DNA from: Alopecurus myosuroides
Taxonomy: Eukaryota > Streptophyta > Magnoliopsida > Poales > Poaceae
DNA length: 64,000 nt
Assembly: GCA_028641055.1 (NCBI GenBank)
Contig: CM054060.1
Coordinates: 237,798,833-237,862,832 of the forward strand
Direction: 5' to 3'
A model generated the notes under the pieces. That model searched no databases. It saw nothing but the letters and a program-made list of their open reading frames with translations, and had not been told where the DNA came from. Each line of letters starts with the position of its first letter. The stretch's first letter is position 1. Shown one piece after another: positions 44,450-55,396 of this stretch. The translations under genes and the position numbers were made by a program.

Positions 44450-46575
44450 TTGTGCTTCTTCGTGTATGCCCCGTGGATGTCCTGGAACTTTCGACAGTAT
44501 TTGTGCAGGTGAGTGGCCTTGGTTTTGCCCGTGCGGTTATCTGTGAACAGATGCAGAGAGCAGTATCCGTCAAGGTCCTCCTCAGGAGTTTTGTCATCAT
44601 GCTTTGGTTTCCAGTCGCGATTTCCACGGGATCAACTATCGTGATTTCTCGTGAATTCCGCCGCCACCAGTTCCGATTGGTCATCTTGGTCGTGGTGTTT
44701 TCTCTTCCTCCTCCGGTGATCGCCGTTGCGGTCTTCCTCAGGCGCGGTGAGGAAGTTTTTTCGTTGCGTAGGGACTCCTCGCCATTAGCCCACCTGTCTG
44801 TTATCGCCATTAATTCTCCGATCGTCTTGGGCGCAGATCGTCCCAGATCTTCTCGGAAGGCGGCGCGCCGAGCGCCCTTGGTGAAAGCCTCGACCGCGAC
44901 TTCTTCTGATATGTTTCCCATTGTGTTCTTGAGTGTGGTCCATCTCTAGATATACTCGCGGGTAGACTCGGCGCTCTTCTGCCTGCATGCTCGCAGTTCC
45001 TCGATAGACGCTGGCCATTTGTACGTCGCCTGGAAGTTCTTCTCGAAGTCGCGGGTGAGATCGTCCCAGGATCTGTAATGCGCGCGCGGTCTTCCTTCGA
45101 GCCAACTACGGGCAGCGCCTACGAGGTGCAGGTTTAGGTACTGCATGGCTGTTGTCTTGTTTCCGCGCGGGCACTTCACCATGGTAAGATAGTCTGAAAG
45201 CCACGACTTGGGTTCTTGCGAGCCGTCGTACATTGGGACATCCGTTGTGAGCTTGAATCTTTTGGGCATCGGTGCCTCGCGGATGCTGCGACTGAAGCAC
45301 ATTGCGCCGCAAGCTTCCTCGTCAGAGGAGGTAGATAGCGATCGGGCGCGGTTCCTGCGAGCTCGAGCCCTGTCGACACTGCTCTGCGCGATGTCCGCAC
45401 GCGCATCGTGTTGAACGCAGTCGCGATTATCCTCCTGCCGCGGTTCTCTGCTGCGATGTCGAGACCGGCTTCCATGGTGCCGTGGGCTGCCATCGCGGTC
45501 TCGCGGGCTGTCGTCGTCGTTGTGCGGGCTGTCGCCATGGCGCCTGGCTTCTTTTCCTCTGGAGCGGCGAGCCGATCCCTTATCTCCTCTCTTTGGCGAC
45601 GTACTCTCGCGTCTGCGAGATGTTTTGTCCACCCGAGGGGTTTTGTCAGCTTTCGGGGTCGTCGCGTGCTTACGATTCTGGGCGGCGATCGCCGCTCCGG
45701 CCATGCCTAGCCCCTTCTGGACTTGTCGGTGTTGTTGTGCGCGGGGGTCATTCTCAGGCGGCTGGTTCGCCTGCAAGTGCGTAGCGGCTTCCAGAATCGC
45801 GGCAGCTGGAGTTGTCGGGCATACGTTGCCTTCCTCGTCGACGTGCATGAGGGAGGTCTCGAGTGATTTGCTGACTTTGCTGAGGGACCCTTCGTTGAGG
45901 CGAGCAGTTTTCGAGACGTACTTTTTCTTTGAGGGCTGGTTCCCTGTCGAGTGAGTCCTTGAGAGCGCCGCGCGGCGCGCACTCGAAACTTCCGCTACTT
46001 CCTTCCGTGCGTCTAGGTCCTTGCGGGCTTCTGCAATCAGTTGACCCGTCCGCATCAGGTGATAGTAATACGCGGCCAGGTCTTGTCGAGAGGCTCCACC
46101 TTATATCGGTTTGCCATATTGTATCGCCGCTTTTGCTTTGAGCCAAGAGGCTCGCGAGACCTTGATGCGTTCCCGCGCCTCTCGACTAACCTCCGTTCTT
46201 CGGGTTGTTCGGTTGATCCTGCCATGCAGACTTGGGCCAGATATGTGTCGTGAGTCCTAGGCGTGGGTCCATGGCTTTTGCCGAATCTGGAGGGTTCCTC
46301 AGTCACGATGGTGTGGAAGTTACGCGTGTTGCGGCGGATGGAGCTACCGCTGGGCGCTGGGTCGCGACCAACTTCGTCAGATGGCGACTCGAAGGTCGAC
46401 GGGCTTGAGACGGATTTAGAGTCCGACTCGTCGAGCCCGATCTGGTCGGGGAAGTGCTGGATTCCCGCCTTGCTGGCGTGGAAGTGGAAGGTGACGAATG
46501 TTAAGCTGACGCTTTTCTCGAGTCCGCTGAACGCTGGGCGCGATTCCGGCGAGTGGGGCGCGTAGATGAGCGACC
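44450..46575 (-). pseudogene. Outer Gypsy gag (interrupted by the inner Gypsy)
   Basis: The main piece (44946-46055) has an R/S/D-rich segment and a retrotransposon gag domain: WLSDYLTMVKCPRGNK, YLNLHLVGAARSWLEG, DLTRDFEKNFQATYKWP. Upstream reading (about 46055-46575) gives SLIYAPHSPESRP-like gag N-terminal text in another frame. The end at 44450 stops in a C/H-rich stretch (HKYCRKFQDIHGAYTKKHN), a degenerate zinc knuckle, and continues at 32502 past the inserted element. In-frame stops lie near 44946 and frame changes near 46055. The start codon is uncertain. Confidence 0.8.
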
Positions 46576-46691
46576 CGAAGCGGATCGGCTCCGTTGGAGT
46601 CGATGATCCTGGGCTCTAGCTGAAGCTTGGCGAAGACGAGGCCGAAGATGTCGTGGATCCAGCGCCTGCCTTTCCCACATACTGCGCCAAT
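46576..46691 (-). other. Leader and primer-binding-like site of the outer Gypsy
   Basis: On the minus strand ATTGGCGCAGTATGTGGG follows the LTR end at 46691. The TGGCGC start is as in the inner element, but the rest differs. No other feature is seen. Confidence 0.6.
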
Positions 46692-47017
46692 TGACGATTA
46701 GTTATCTCGAGAAATCCCTTGGATAATCCAGTAGGGTTTCGATTAAGAGAACGAATAGGCGCTGGTGACAATCGTCGGCTAACAGGGGGCACGATTTTAC
46801 CCAAGTTCGGGGTTCTCGTAGTGGTAAAAACCTTACTCCTGCTCTTAAGATCCTAGCTCTAGGTCGGTAGGGGTTTTTCTTCTTGACCCGCAAATGTTGC
46901 GGGTAGGCTTATACTGGGCCTTCTAGAATAGCGGGATAGCGCCTTGCTTTGGGCCTTACTCTTGGGTCTTGGACCGGGTAGGCTCACCCGACAGGTTGAG
47001 GAGTGATCCCCATGTCA
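46692..47017 (-). repeat. 5' LTR of the outer Gypsy
   Basis: On the plus strand it runs TGACGATTAG to CCCCATGTCA, 326 bp. The ends are an imperfect TGACR/YGTCA inverted pair, the left end abuts the primer site, and the right end abuts a sequence of different character. The second copy needed to prove the limits is outside the window. GCCAC (47018-47022) would be the target duplication. Confidence 0.7.
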
Positions 47018-47141
47018 GCCACCTCGCCGATGATGACCATCTCCGACGAGCCACGATCGGCAAAGGAAAAGGTGAAGGACAGGGGTGCCAAAGCAGGGGA
47101 GGTCGAGATACCGCGCCGGCTCGCGAGAGAAGAGAGGCCAT
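47018..47141 (-). pseudogene. First-exon stub of a cellular gene, presequence-like, cut by the outer Gypsy
   Basis: From ATG 47141 on the minus strand (context GTGATGG) the frame reads MASLLSRAGAVSRPP, then a proline-rich stretch and VARRRWSSSARW. It runs into the LTR at 47017 after 41 codons. The piece is rich in R and S, has no acidic residue, and ends in an RRRWSSSA block, which looks like a plant mitochondrial targeting presequence. This is a composition-based judgement. The rest of the gene should lie beyond the far end of the outer Gypsy. I do not recognise the mature protein. It could also be a chance open frame. Confidence 0.45.
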
Positions 47142-48408
47142 CACCGCTGCGCTCTCGCTGGATGAGGACAGGGTATTCGTGCCCCCCGAATCGGCGAGAA
47201 TCCCTCTGAACTTACAGCCTGACTCTGAAGTCGTCGACGCGCACAAGACGCGGTTGCGCTCACCCTCGCACACTCGCACGCAGTGGGGAACTCATCCCAG
47301 TGGCGGCGGTGGCTGATCGGAAATGGGGCCGTGAGGAGGGGGAAGGGGGAGGGGACGCGAGCGATTGCATGACGCTTCCAGCGTCGGAGCCACCCCTCCC
47401 ACATGGTATCGAACTCGGGTAATAAAATCTAGCAAATCTCGTGGCATAAAGACCTCATACTCATAGGGGGGGAGTCCATACCATAGTAGCCGGGAACGGG
47501 GAACGGTGCCCCGTCCCATGAATCGGGTACGACGTCCCGAATCGGGGTTCGGGGACGATAGGCGGGACAATGCGATTCGCTCACGGGAACGCGTCCCGGG
47601 ACAGACTATGTCGCAGCGTGGTTCAGCAACCTCATATGCCAGGTTCTCGATTCGAAAGAGCAATCAGGCGAGGAAATGGTAGTCTTGGTTCACGGCTTAC
47701 CTGACGACCTTTGCGTCCGCGGTCCACCACTCCACCTTTGGCCCGCCGTCCAACAAATCAAGAACTCCGGCGGTCCGACCGCCGACGGCTTGACGCCGGT
47801 GCATAGTAGCACATGATAAATCACGCACGCATGCGCCGCAGGCCGGCAGTCCAGCAGCGCCGCACCGGCCTCCTTAGTTTGCGGCCGCCATACCATTGTA
47901 GCTTGGAACGGGGATTACGTCTGGCTTTCTATATTGCCGGCGGCAGTGTTGGTAATCCATTATGTTGATTATGTAATGTAGGTTTTGGTGGAGAAAAGGG
48001 ATAGGGTCAACGGAGGTAACAGCTGCTGCATTCTTTCCTGGGCTCGTCATGGCATCAAGGCCCATACTGTACAAGCCGGGACTACCGTATGACCTATAAA
48101 CGCAAACCAGTTACATGCACGGTAAAAAAATATTACATACGAGATTTGTTGGAGCCGTCGACCCAATGTACCGTTCTGGGTTCACCGTTCCCAAATTGTA
48201 TGGGTCGCGTCCCCGATATCGATTGGTCGATCGATAGATGTATACCCCTGTCGTTCCCCGTTGCTGGCCACCAAGCGATTCCCGTTCCCCGTTCCCGTCC
48301 CTCGTTCCCCCCGAACCGGAAACATGGCAACTATGGTCCATACTTCATGCATAGCCCGCACAAGTTTGATCCAAAAAGGTTTATCAATCCGGATTCCAGC
48401 CTCCCGCG
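47142..48408. other. Intergenic region between the exon stub and the F-box gene
   Basis: It likely holds the divergent upstream regions of both genes. Visible content is GC-rich leader-like sequence (47142-47400), repeated GGGAACGGGG motifs (separate entry) and CCTATAAACG near 48093, a possible TATA for the F-box gene. Open frames here are short and unrecognised. Confidence 0.5.
47486..48355. repeat. Direct and inverted copies of a CCATA...GGGAACGGGGAACG motif
   Basis: CCATACCATAGTAGC followed by GGGAACGGGGAACG is at about 47488-47516. A direct variant (CCATACCATTGTAGC, GGAACGGGGATTACG) is at about 47889-47918. An inverted variant (CGTTCCCCGTTCCCG ... GGCAACTATGGTCCATA) is at about 48288-48350. 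The layout suggests ends of a small non-autonomous transposon or nested pair, but I cannot define termini or target duplications. Confidence 0.5.
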
Positions 48409-49746
48409 ATGGACTTCACAGCAAAGTTAAAGTTAATACATGGATGGTTGATGCAAATCGCGCGTCGTCGCCATCGGCATGGTTCCAAGGGAAAAGCAAG
48501 GGCAACCACACCCGCCGCGTCGTTCCTCCTGCCACAAGACGTCCTGGCCAGTATCCTGGTCTGCCTGCCAGGGAGCGACCTCCGGCGTCTCCGCCTCGTC
48601 TGCAAAGCATGGAGGGACATCATCTCAAATCCCACATTCATCCAGGAGCACATGGTGTACTTACCAAAGCAGCTGACCCCGGCCCACACCATCGTCTTCT
48701 TTCCCGGATTCGCCTACGGCACCCGCCAGGATCCGCGCAACGGCCGCGGCTTCCTCTTCGACGAGCACTGGCGGCTCAAGGCCGAGCTCACGGCCGGCCG
48801 GTGGGATGACCTGATAGGCGCGTGCAACGGCCTGCTCTGCTTCCTGGAAGCCGGCCAGGGCTCCATCAAAATCATAGAGCCCTTCACCGGCGAGTCGCTC
48901 GCGGTGCCACTACCACCAGAGGTGTCAGGGCTAAGGTGGACCGTTAACACCGGGGCATACTGCTTCGGCTTCGATGCAACGACCAGGCGATACAAGATTG
49001 TACACCATAATAACTACCTGAAATACAGCGGCCGGCGAGAAGGAGACAAGGCCGTTGACGACGAAGAAGTGCATGTGTACACGGTAGGAGGAGGAGGCAA
49101 GGGCTGGACGAGGGTGCATGTGGCCCACGCGGTCCATGGACAGGCATACGGCGATCTTTTGTACATCGACAGGACGGTGTACTGGCCCTCGCGTCGTGCT
49201 CCTCCAATGCGCGGTGACGAGGCCGGCTATGCGAACTACACGCGAGTTGAGAAGCTCGTGCGCTTCGATCCGGCGACGGAGAAGATCACGTCGGAGGTGA
49301 CCCCGCGCCTGCGGCCGGATCCACCGAGGCCACAGGCGGCACTCTTCTGCAGGCTAGTGGAACCGACGCCCTGCGTGATGACCTACGGCTCATACTGCGA
49401 GTGGGACGTGTGGTATCCTGAAGCTGAAGACGGCGGTGCCGGCGGCGGCTTTAAATTTCCTGGGGGGCGCGTGCTGTTGAGGGACTGGATTGACCACGGA
49501 CTATACCTTGGCAGGGTAGAAAAGAGCCTTGAATTTGGGCAGAGGACGCTGCTGTTTGAGGTGGGCACTGAGCAGCTGCCTGCTGGTTACAAGTACAACG
49601 GTCGAGCGTCGTTCGTCCCGGCTCGTCGTCACCAGCAGCTCCCAATATCAGGAGCCCCGCCCAGCAGAGAACAGTGTAATGCGAGGACGTTTGCGTACGC
49701 CCCCACGGTGTCCGCTGCTCCATTAGCGCTCTACCTAGGTCCTTAG
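48409..49746 (+). CDS. F-box protein with F-box-associated domain
   Basis: This is an intact single-exon frame of 445 codons from an ATG in good context (GCGATGG). Residues about 40-83 form an F-box (LLPQDVLASILVCLPGSDLR, VCKAWRDIISNPTFI). Further on are GACNGLLCFLEAG (about 137-149) and YCFGFDATTRRYKIV (about 184-198), motifs of the F-box-associated repeat domain. Known family role: the F-box binds SKP1 in an SCF ubiquitin ligase and the C-terminal domain picks the substrate; the substrate is unknown. Coding GC is high, as in many grass genes. It is the only complete cellular gene here, with the cut exon stub upstream on the other strand and a Harbinger element about 350 bp downstream. Expression was not tested. 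Confidence 0.9.
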   Translation: MDFTAKLKLIHGWLMQIARRRHRHGSKGKARATTPAASFLLPQDVLASILVCLPGSDLRRLRLVCKAWRDIISNPTFIQEHMVYLPKQLTPAHTIVFFPGFAYGTRQDPRNGRGFLFDEHWRLKAELTAGRWDDLIGACNGLLCFLEAGQGSIKIIEPFTGESLAVPLPPEVSGLRWTVNTGAYCFGFDATTRRYKIVHHNNYLKYSGRREGDKAVDDEEVHVYTVGGGGKGWTRVHVAHAVHGQAYGDLLYIDRTVYWPSRRAPPMRGDEAGYANYTRVEKLVRFDPATEKITSEVTPRLRPDPPRPQAALFCRLVEPTPCVMTYGSYCEWDVWYPEAEDGGAGGGFKFPGGRVLLRDWIDHGLYLGRVEKSLEFGQRTLLFEVGTEQLPAGYKYNGRASFVPARRHQQLPISGAPPSREQCNARTFAYAPTVSAAPLALYLGP

Positions 49747-50096
49747 TCCTTAGCCATTGCTCCCACCGTCGCCTCATGTTTCCATGGCAATCAACAGTGC
49801 ATCAACATCATATAACTCGGAACGGTCCATGATTAGGCTGCGCTGCTAAAACATGTCAATGCGCATGTGTTCAATTAATTACAGATTTCTTTTCTGATAA
49901 TCAGAGAATGCAGCCCATGGACGTACTCATGGTGCCCGGCCTGATGATGGCTTTTATATTTCCACTCAACTTGTTGAATTTTCCTTTCGACCAGCTGTTT
50001 TTACTTTAAGAGCTCTGAACAAAATGATGTAAAACTGAATATGTTGGTTTCATTTTGGTTAATGGAACCGGCCGGAGCAATGCCCTGTTTCTCCAA
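49747..50096 (+). other. 3' flank of the F-box gene
   Basis: AT-rich, with no ORF; it is the likely 3' UTR and terminator region. It ends in CTCCAA immediately before the Harbinger TIR. Confidence 0.5.
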
Positions 50097-50148
50097 GGAT
50101 GTGTTTGGTTTTGGGACGGACTGGAAGGGAATGGAACCGTTCCGTTCC
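50097..50148 (+). repeat. Left TIR of the Harbinger element
   Basis: It begins GGATGTGTTTGG and continues to a GGAATGGAACCGTTCC-type palindromic word, matching the right TIR in inverted orientation. Confidence 0.88.
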
Positions 50149-50462
50149 TGGGACCGATTCGTATGTTTGGTTTGGAGATGGAATGGAATGAAGTGATTCC
50201 TGGGGAGAGAATATACCCCTAAGATGCAAAATGGACTCGTTCTATCATTTCGGTGGAATCGGCAGGAACGGAAGCTGGCCTCGCCGCAAACTGGCCCCCT
50301 TTTTTTTCCTCACCATGGATCACCCCCACCGAAGGAACCCTATCGAGCGAAAGAGCCTCCACATCCCGTTCCACATCCCGACTCCAGGCCTTGCGCCGCC
50401 GGACCCGAGCCCCACACCCGACCCCCACCTAGCGACTACCGACGGCACAAGAACAGACCGCA

Positions 50463-51611
50463 TTTTTTTTTTTTGATAAAGGGCTTTATTACTCAAAAAG
50501 TTCAAGCATTACACCCGGCCTCTGCATCGTGAGATGCACACAGCCGAAATCCGAAACTGAAAATAAACAGGGCGACAATGCTACAAAACATCTGTTGTAG
50601 ACTGTCGATGCTATGGAGCCTCTATCCGTAGATCAAGCGGCCATCCATGTGGGATAAAAATATCCCTCGCCACCTGCTCCAGTCGTGCACATGCCTCCGT
50701 AAAAAGGCCTCGTAATTCCCCTCGCTGTAATGTGGACCACGAACGGAGAATACCTGTGCTCCTGAATAGAACCTGCATACGAGAATTTTTTTTATCATTG
50801 AAAATCTTGTCATTTCTACATAGCCAGAGCGACCAAATAACGGCAAGCGCTCCTACCCTAATAATAGTCTTAAATCATTTATCAACCACATTTAACCAAT
50901 TGCCGAATATATTCGCAACGGAAGTAGGCGGATATAGATTTGAAGCCATTTGGATAGCGGACCATATAGAACGCGCAAATGTGCAATCAAAGAATAAGTG
51001 TTTAATTGTCTCATCCTGAGAACAAGAAACACACTTAGAGCTCCCATGCCAATTACGTTTGACAAGATTATCCTTTGTGAGTATGACCCCCTTACGAAGG
51101 TACCACGCGAAGATCTTAATCTTCAGCGGCATTTTCATACGCCATACATTTTTGAAGATATTGACTGGCATATCCGATTGGATCAGAGCCCTGTACATGG
51201 AATCCACCGAGAACATACCATTCTTAGTGATCTTCCAGCGAAATTCATCAGCGCCTGGTGTAAGAGTAACTCTCGTTAATCTATCAACTAGGTTTTGCCA
51301 AGACGCAAGTCGAGGCCCGAGTGAATCTCGTCGGAACGTAACATTAGGAGGTGATGTTTGCATGACCGTAGCCAGCGTATCATCCTTATGTCGCGCTATC
51401 GTGTACAAGGCCGGATACTGTTCTCGGAGTGTGGTGGTACCCAACCACTTATCCTCCCAGAACCGTATCTGTGATCCATCCTTAATCTTAAATACCCCAT
51501 AGCGAAAAAACTTATTTTTATTCGCCATGAGTCCAGCCCAAAAGTGTGAATCACCTGGTTTCCACATAACCTATGATATTGCTTTCGAACCTATGTATTT
51601 ACGTTTCAGGA
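50463..51611 (-). mobile_element. 5'-truncated L1-type LINE, copy 1
   Basis: The minus strand carries the C-terminal part of a LINE ORF2: VMWKPGDSHFWAGLM, FWEDKWLG, and a zf-RVT region (FAWYLRKGVILTKDNLVKR, CVSCSQDETIKHLFFDC) ending near 50875. A 3' UTR, a hairpin (ATAAAG-GG-CTTTAT, 50476-50489) and a 12-base A tail (T run 50463-50474) follow. The RT domain is missing by 5' truncation. An in-frame TAG lies just before VMWKPG. Target duplications were not found by eye. Confidence 0.83.
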
Positions 51612-51615
51612 GGGT

Positions 51616-52402
51616 CTGCCATGGCGGTGAATCGAGCAGGCTGCGGCAGAGGAAATCATCGGCACGGCGTTGCCGAGCAAGCAGCGGACGGCGGCGGCGG
51701 TGGGAATCAACAGGCCAGCGTGAATCGAAGGTATATCCGAAATTTCTACCGAAAAATCAAAGCTCGGTTTGTGATGTGTCCTGCCGCAGTTTCTACCCCA
51801 AAAATCATGTATTTTGGATCAGATTCATGAAATAGCTTAGTAATATGTGTTGATGAAGTCCTTCACAGATTGTATGTGTATATTATTAGCCATATAAATT
51901 GTTTGCATCTATTGTAGATGGGCAAGAGGATGGATAAAAGGCAAAAGATGATTAGGGGTGTCGTTGTTTTTGTTGTTTTTGCTGCGGTTGGTGTAGCTGT
52001 TCGGGCTATGAAAAGGAAGAGAAGAGCACGTATATCCTATGGTATGGGCCAATGCATGAAAGAGATCGCCAAAGGATTGATTATCTCAGTAGTAAAATTT
52101 GGCAAAATGATGTCACATGTACAACAAGTTAAGATTTGAGAGAGCACCTTTCTTTAGGCTGTGTGACATATTGAGAGAGCGAAAGTTGCTACAAAATAGT
52201 GTGCATGTATGTGTGGAACAACAAGTGGCGATATTTTTGCACATCATTGGACACAATGTTCGAAATAGGGTTGTTGCAACGAATTTTGGTAGATCGTTTT
52301 GGATGATTAGCAAATATTTTAAGCGTGTCCTTCATTCCATTGGTGAGCTACGTAATGAGTATATTAGGCCACCTTCATCGGAGACCCCGCAAAAGATTGC
52401 AG
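51616..52402 (+). pseudogene. Harbinger transposase, N-terminal part
   Basis: From about 51921 (ATGGGCAAGAGG after an intron-like ...TTGTAG), broken frames read into FFRLCDILRERKLLQNSVHV, EQQVAIFLHIIGHN, RVVATNFGRSF and IGELRNEYIRPPSSETP. This is the helix-turn-helix-type N-terminal region of PIF/HARBI1-like transposases. At least two frame changes occur between 52040 and 52130. The sequence stops at about 52402, where LTR sequence begins in an AAAA stretch. The DDE nuclease domain that should follow is absent. Confidence 0.78.
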
Positions 52403-52529
52403 AAAAGAGACACCAAAGTAATTCTGCTAAAATTATCGTTAGTCCGTGTTAGTTGCATTCAAAACACACAAGTTTAGAGGGAAAACATCAGCAAAGTGTT
52501 CGGAAAAGTAGATACGTTTTTACGTATCA
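52403..52529 (-). repeat. Truncated 3' LTR of the Athila-like Gypsy
   Basis: It matches about 61705-61831 (the first part of the 5' LTR). The matching stops at GAGACACC next to AAAA, where Harbinger transposase sequence begins. A deletion joined the two at that point. Confidence 0.85.
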
Positions 52530-54498
52530 ACTCCCCCCAAGCTTAGCTTATTGCTTGTCCTCAAGCAATTCAGTTAACAACTGAGTGTGATAAAGGAACT
52601 TTTACGAACACATTTGCTTCATATGATGTAAATATACTCGCTATATGATCAAATACTTAATTATGCTCATGATAAGATACATGCAACATACTGTCACTTA
52701 ATAGCTATGCAAACCATGAAGAGATAACAACATGTTAATAATAAACAACATGAAGCATAACTATTTGCAAGATCGTAATATTCATAATAGGATCTGATAA
52801 AGTGGTATCTCGCTTGCCCTTATGTGTGGGGCAAAACATAAATGCCAGGGCACCTCTGAAGTTCAAGGGAAGACTAGAAGTAAAGATATCAAAAGATGCA
52901 AGTATCAAGATTATATCACAATCAACCATGCTTTGGGACAAACACATCACACTAAGAATGACAATTATGCTCTCAAGAAGGTGCTCAAAGAATATGGTGG
53001 AGACTCTTCCTATAAGTAAAGGATTGGCCCTTCGCAGAGGGAAGCAGGGATTCACATGCGCTAGAGCTTTTCATTTTTCATGAAACAGAAGTAAAACAAT
53101 TTTGAGAGGTGGCTGTTCCTGTCAACAAATGGCAATAGAGTGCTTATTATCTTCCATACTAAACAAGTGAGAGAGGTTCCGAATTAGGCAATTATATCAT
53201 GCACATATATATAGCGTGACACTCCCCCCAACTTTTGCTTTCACAAACCATGGCTAACCAAATCCTCAGGTGACTGCCAACTTTCACATACCATGGAGGA
53301 GTGCCTATTTTTCATTATTTTTCTATTATAGTGGTCTAACCAGCTCTTTGCAATATTAATGACAAGCAGATGAAGCCTGCAAGTAAGGTGGATACTTAAT
53401 TTAGCATGGAAGATAACAAACACAATACTACTTCCTCATGAGCTAAAACAGTGTCACAAAACGAGAAGTATTTTGAAGGTTTTAAAGGTAGCACATGCAA
53501 ATTTACTTGGAATGGCAGGAAATACCATGCATAGGAATTTATAGTGGACTCTGTGGAATAACTTGGTTTTCAGGGATTTGGAGGCACGAGTAGAGCTCAT
53601 ACTTAGTGCAAGTGGAGGCTAGCAATAGACTGGGAAGCGACAATCAAGAGAGCAATAATTACCATAATCGTGTTTGCGACAAAGTAAAATTAACTCAGCC
53701 ATAAAATTGATACTAGAACTCCGAGGCAAAATAAATCATCAAGGCTTATTGACTTTTTGTTTTCAGTCTTAGCATGCGTGAGCATGTGCCAAATCGATTC
53801 AAATGAAACGGTCAGAGGAGGTTACCACAATGTCATACCCTTCTACGAATAGAACAATGCGAACAAATATTTATACGACAGGTCATTTACTATTAATAAA
53901 TTGGAACAAAACATGAGAGAGCATGAACTATTAAGCAGCCATTAAATCACATTTATCTTATACGAACAAACTAAGCATGCTCACATGGACGGGTATATGT
54001 ACAAAAATGAAAACAAATAGAGATCATACCATCCTCTCACCACAACTTGAATTGGCATAGATTGTCATTATTGCTCTTCATTTGTGGCTCGAATAATATA
54101 TAACGAAAACCAAGCTCCAATGGAGTCACGGATGACTGTTGAACTCTGCAGCAAACTTTACAAAACAAAAGAAGAACAACAAATATTTTTGGGTTTTTCA
54201 AATTAAAACAAGAACAAAAGAAAACGAGCAAACAAAGCAAAATCTTTTTGGGTTTTCAAATTAAAAAAATGCAATTAAAAGATAAAGCAAACCAACTAAA
54301 GAAACAAATAGAGAGAAACAACAGAAATATTTTTGGTCTTTTTTGTTTTGGAAAGCGAAAACAAAACATCGATAACAAAAAGGGAGGAGAGAGAAACAGA
54401 AAATATGAATGTACAAAGAACCGACTGAATACGATATATATATGAGTGTGTGATGTCGGTATACCTACCCCCAAGCTTAGACTTTTGGCCTAAGTGGG
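52530..54498 (-). other. Non-coding 3' spacer of the Athila-like Gypsy
   Basis: No gene is supported. Three C-rich tracts (polypurine on the minus strand) occur: ACTCCCCCCAAGCTTAG at 52530, ACTCCCCCCAAC at about 53221 and CTACCCCCAAGCTTAG at about 54465. The one at 52530 abuts the LTR and is the expected plus-strand primer site. Confidence 0.65.
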
Positions 54499-55396
54499 GC
54501 TCAATTCCATCCCCGCCATGAAGTGACGTCTCCAAAGTGTGACGATGAGGGGCCTCCTCCCTGGTACGAGCTCGATGCGCCTGGATAATGCGCGGTGTAG
54601 TTCTCATGGGGCGCCTCGTCGCCCTCCTGCTTCTCGGGGTCGTGCTGCTCGTGGAAACCAAGTAACTGCAGCTGCTCGTCCAACACCTCCTTGGTGTGAG
54701 ACCATAATCCCCTGTCAATACTGAAAAAACCAAGTTGTGGCATGGGGATTGCCCTCTCATCCCCATCAGCAAAAAACATCCTATAAATTAATTTTCCCTG
54801 GCGGGAATCAGAAGTAACAAAATGATGCAGTTTCATGGCAGCAAGGTCAAGCCTCTATATGGGTAATATCACATCATTAGGACTAACAGCAAGACCTAAA
54901 TTAGCTACAATACGTGAAGCAATAATGCCTCCATAAATAGGTCCTCTAGGAAAGCTAGATTGTAGTGAGAAATGTTGCTAGTGTTTTCTCTTCCTAGAAC
55001 ACTAGTAACAAGATAATAGGCAAAATAATCAATAGCTGGGAGTTGTATGTTTCCTATCTTGACCCGCTGAGCTAGGCGGTCATCGTCGTTGCTTATTCCC
55101 CGGTAGAGTTCCAGCAAATCTCCAGGGCGATCTGAAATCTTCTTTGTTGTCCCATACGAAGGAACACCTATTATCCTGCAAAATTCTATCAGTAGCAAAG
55201 TATAGCCCTTATCATAAATCTTAAACGAAACAGTTGGCCCATAGGAACGATTTTGGAGCTCAAAACTTTCAACGAAAGTCTTTGTGAGGATAGCGTATTG
55301 AGCATGCTCCTCCTGCATATAAGTAGTTAAGCCAACATTGTTAACAAAGAACTTGAAATCAATTATAATCCACGCTTCATGCCCCTTTTTACGCAA
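54499..55396 (-). pseudogene. Second ORF of the Athila-like Gypsy (plant transposon-associated protein)
   Basis: Pieces at 54905-55396 and 54501-54836 read WIIIDFKFFVNNVGLTTYMQ, TVSFKIYDKGYTLLLIEFCR and NIQLPAIDYFAYYLVTSVLG, then DLAAMKLHHFVTSDSRQG and a Q/G/S-rich tail. This is the conserved protein seen after gag-protease in non-autonomous Triticeae Athila-type elements. The role is unknown. Frames break near 54910 and 54840, and the N-terminus appears cut at about 55396, where unrelated AT-rich DNA begins. Confidence 0.7.

Larger units (their letters stand above)
4143..47017 (-). mobile_element. Outer Tat-lineage Gypsy retrotransposon, host of the nested insertions
   Basis: After mentally removing the Copia element (5220-26959) and the inner Gypsy (32503-44449), the minus strand reads LTR (46692-47017), a primer-binding-like TGGCGCAGTATG, gag (44450 to about 46575), protease (31611-32502), RT, RNase H with a second archaeal-type RNase H, and integrase ending at 28316. 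Antisense gene pieces lie downstream on the plus strand. The order protease-RT-RNH-INT is Ty3/Gypsy, and dual RNase H is a Tat-lineage feature. The 3' LTR is not in the window; it should lie left of the Angela-like element. Coding parts carry several frameshifts and stops, so this is the oldest layer. Confidence 0.75.

Noticed and set aside
53222..53240. Second LTR border in the Athila-like spacer
   Set aside because: The CTCCCCCC tract looks like a polypurine tract but no TGATACG LTR start follows on the minus strand.
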